NCBI GenBank assembly: GCA_021777365.1
Contig: JAJYDP010000277.1
Coordinates: forward strand, 1-6,708
Direction of reading: 5' to 3'
Length of the DNA stretch: 6,708 nt
Origin: Chloroflexota bacterium
Lineage (GTDB): Bacteria; Chloroflexota; Limnocylindria; Limnocylindrales; CSP1-4
The first letter of the stretch is position 1. Every line of letters starts with the position of its first letter. Both the position numbers and the translations under genes were made by a program. The notes beneath the pieces were generated by a model. It saw only the letters and a program-made list of their open reading frames with translations. It had not been told where the DNA came from and searched no databases. This document shows positions 5,870-6,708 of this stretch, piece by piece.

Positions 5870-6708
5870 TTATCTCGCGGGCTCCACCACCAGCGTCCCG
5901 GCCGCGGCGCCCATGCCGCTCGCCCCGTCGAGCTGCAGCGCGTACCGTCCGGGCGCCGGGGCCATGAACCGCAGCGCCGTCGTCTGTCCGGGACGTGTGG
6001 GCAGCTCGACGCTCGCAATGCCCTCGATCGCCAGGTCCCGGTAGGCCGAGGCGTCGTTGGTGAAGCGCAGGTAGACGAACTGCCCCGAGCGCACGTGGAT
6101 CTCCGTCGGCTGGCCGCCGGCCGAGCTCGCCACCACCGACACCTGCTGGGCCGAGGAGTCCAGCCACTGGTTCCCTGCGATGACGGCCGCCGCGAGCACC
6201 AGGCCGGCGACCGCGATCGCGACCAGGTACCCGGCGTCGCGCACGCGGGCGGCGAGCGGCTGACGCCCCAGGCGTGCCTCGCCCGGCCGCGCATCGAATC
6301 CACGCAGCCGGAGGGAGTTCGTCACCACGCTCACGGAGCTGAGCGCCATCGCGCCCGCGGCCAGCGCCGGACTGAGTGTCGTGCCCGTGAACGGGTAGAG
6401 GAGCCCCATGGCGACCGGGATCAGCACGACGTTGTAGCCGAATGCCCAGGCCAGGTTCTGCCGGATCACCGCGATCGTGCGGCGTGACAGCGCGATGGCC
6501 GAGGCGATCCCCCGGGGATCCCCACCCACCAGCGTCACGTCGGAGGCCTCGATCGCCACGTCGGCGCCCGTCCCGATCGCGATCCCCAGGTCGGCCTGCG
6601 CGAGCGCGGGCGCGTCGTTGATCCCGTCACCGACCATGGCGACCCGCCGCCCGCGCGACTGGAGCTCGGCCACCTTGGCGGCCTTGTCCCCCGGCAGCAC
6701 CTCGGCCA
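5870..6708 (-). CDS. copA: Copper-exporting P1B-type ATPase, C-terminal part, with extra helix and cupredoxin-like tail
   Basis: Only the last 278 residues are present; the frame stays open through the right edge ([12 protein letters not shown]), so the N-terminus lies outside. The numbering here starts at the GTG codon ending at 6700. The hinge motif GDGINDAP (24-31) closes the P-domain. The next helices carry YN (89-90) with IP (94-95), then [15 protein letters not shown] (118-132); the conserved Asn-Tyr and Met-Ser-Ser residues are the Cu+ signature of P1B-1 pumps, which export Cu+ from the cytoplasm. After a short basic loop comes an extra helix (about 156-176). A domain of about 90 residues follows (185-275), with a cupredoxin-like pattern: [16 protein letters not shown], then [15 protein letters not shown] and GTLVV. 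The added helix would place this tail outside the membrane. It has no Cys and only one His, so normal copper ligands are missing. The TAA stop lies 62 bp from convergent cysS. Confidence 0.93.
   Translation of the reverse strand, partial: AEVLPGDKAAKVAELQSRGRRVAMVGDGINDAPALAQADLGIAIGTGADVAIEASDVTLVGGDPRGIASAIALSRRTIAVIRQNLAWAFGYNVVLIPVAMGLLYPFTGTTLSPALAAGAMALSSVSVVTNSLRLRGFDARPGEARLGRQPLAARVRDAGYLVAIAVAGLVLAAAVIAGNQWLDSSAQQVSVVASSAGGQPTEIHVRSGQFVYLRFTNDASAYRDLAIEGIASVELPTRPGQTTALRFMAPAPGRYALQLDGASGMGAAAGTLVVEPAR

Overview
The window is a stretch of very GC-rich bacterial chromosome with ordinary housekeeping and envelope genes. The organism cannot be fixed from sequence alone. The high GC, the Ser/Pro/Ala-rich lipoprotein with a divergent CapA-type domain, and the possible leaderless start of cysS would fit a high-GC Chloroflexota (Limnocylindria-like) or an actinobacterium. 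That is an impression, not a demonstrated placement. No phage, transposase, integrase, CRISPR or tRNA gene was found.

Layout, left to right. (1) The 3' two-thirds or more of a FabF-type beta-ketoacyl-ACP synthase enters from the left edge on the + strand. (2) Ten bases after its stop lies an intact gene for a 553-residue lipoprotein with a CapA-like (poly-gamma-glutamate synthesis / metallophosphatase-fold) C-terminal domain. Its start codon sits inside a perfect 13-bp inverted repeat. (3) A convergent non-coding gap (2643-3035) begins with a strong GC hairpin and a 21-bp tandem repeat. (4) A hotdog-fold acyl-CoA thioesterase lies on the - strand. (5) A divergent, gene-free stretch of about 680 bp (3534-4217) holds a 7-bp minisatellite with G-quadruplex potential and a perfect 23-bp tandem duplication. 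(6) An intact cysS (cysteinyl-tRNA synthetase, 529 aa) follows on the + strand, with a GTG start and a possible leaderless promoter. (7) A short convergent gap with a GC hairpin leads to the 3' part of a Cu+-type P1B ATPase on the - strand, which runs off the right edge.

The genes cover fatty-acid elongation, acyl-CoA hydrolysis, cell-surface function, cysteine charging of tRNA and copper export. Only the first pair (fabF and the CapA-like gene) is arranged like an operon. The others are separated by convergent or divergent gaps and probably have their own promoters.

The most interesting points are the copper ATPase tail, the altered metal-site motifs of the CapA-like lipoprotein, and the hairpin over that gene's start codon. 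The ATPase tail is an extra transmembrane helix followed by a cupredoxin-like domain that has lost its expected copper ligands. I saw no convincing wholly new multi-gene system.
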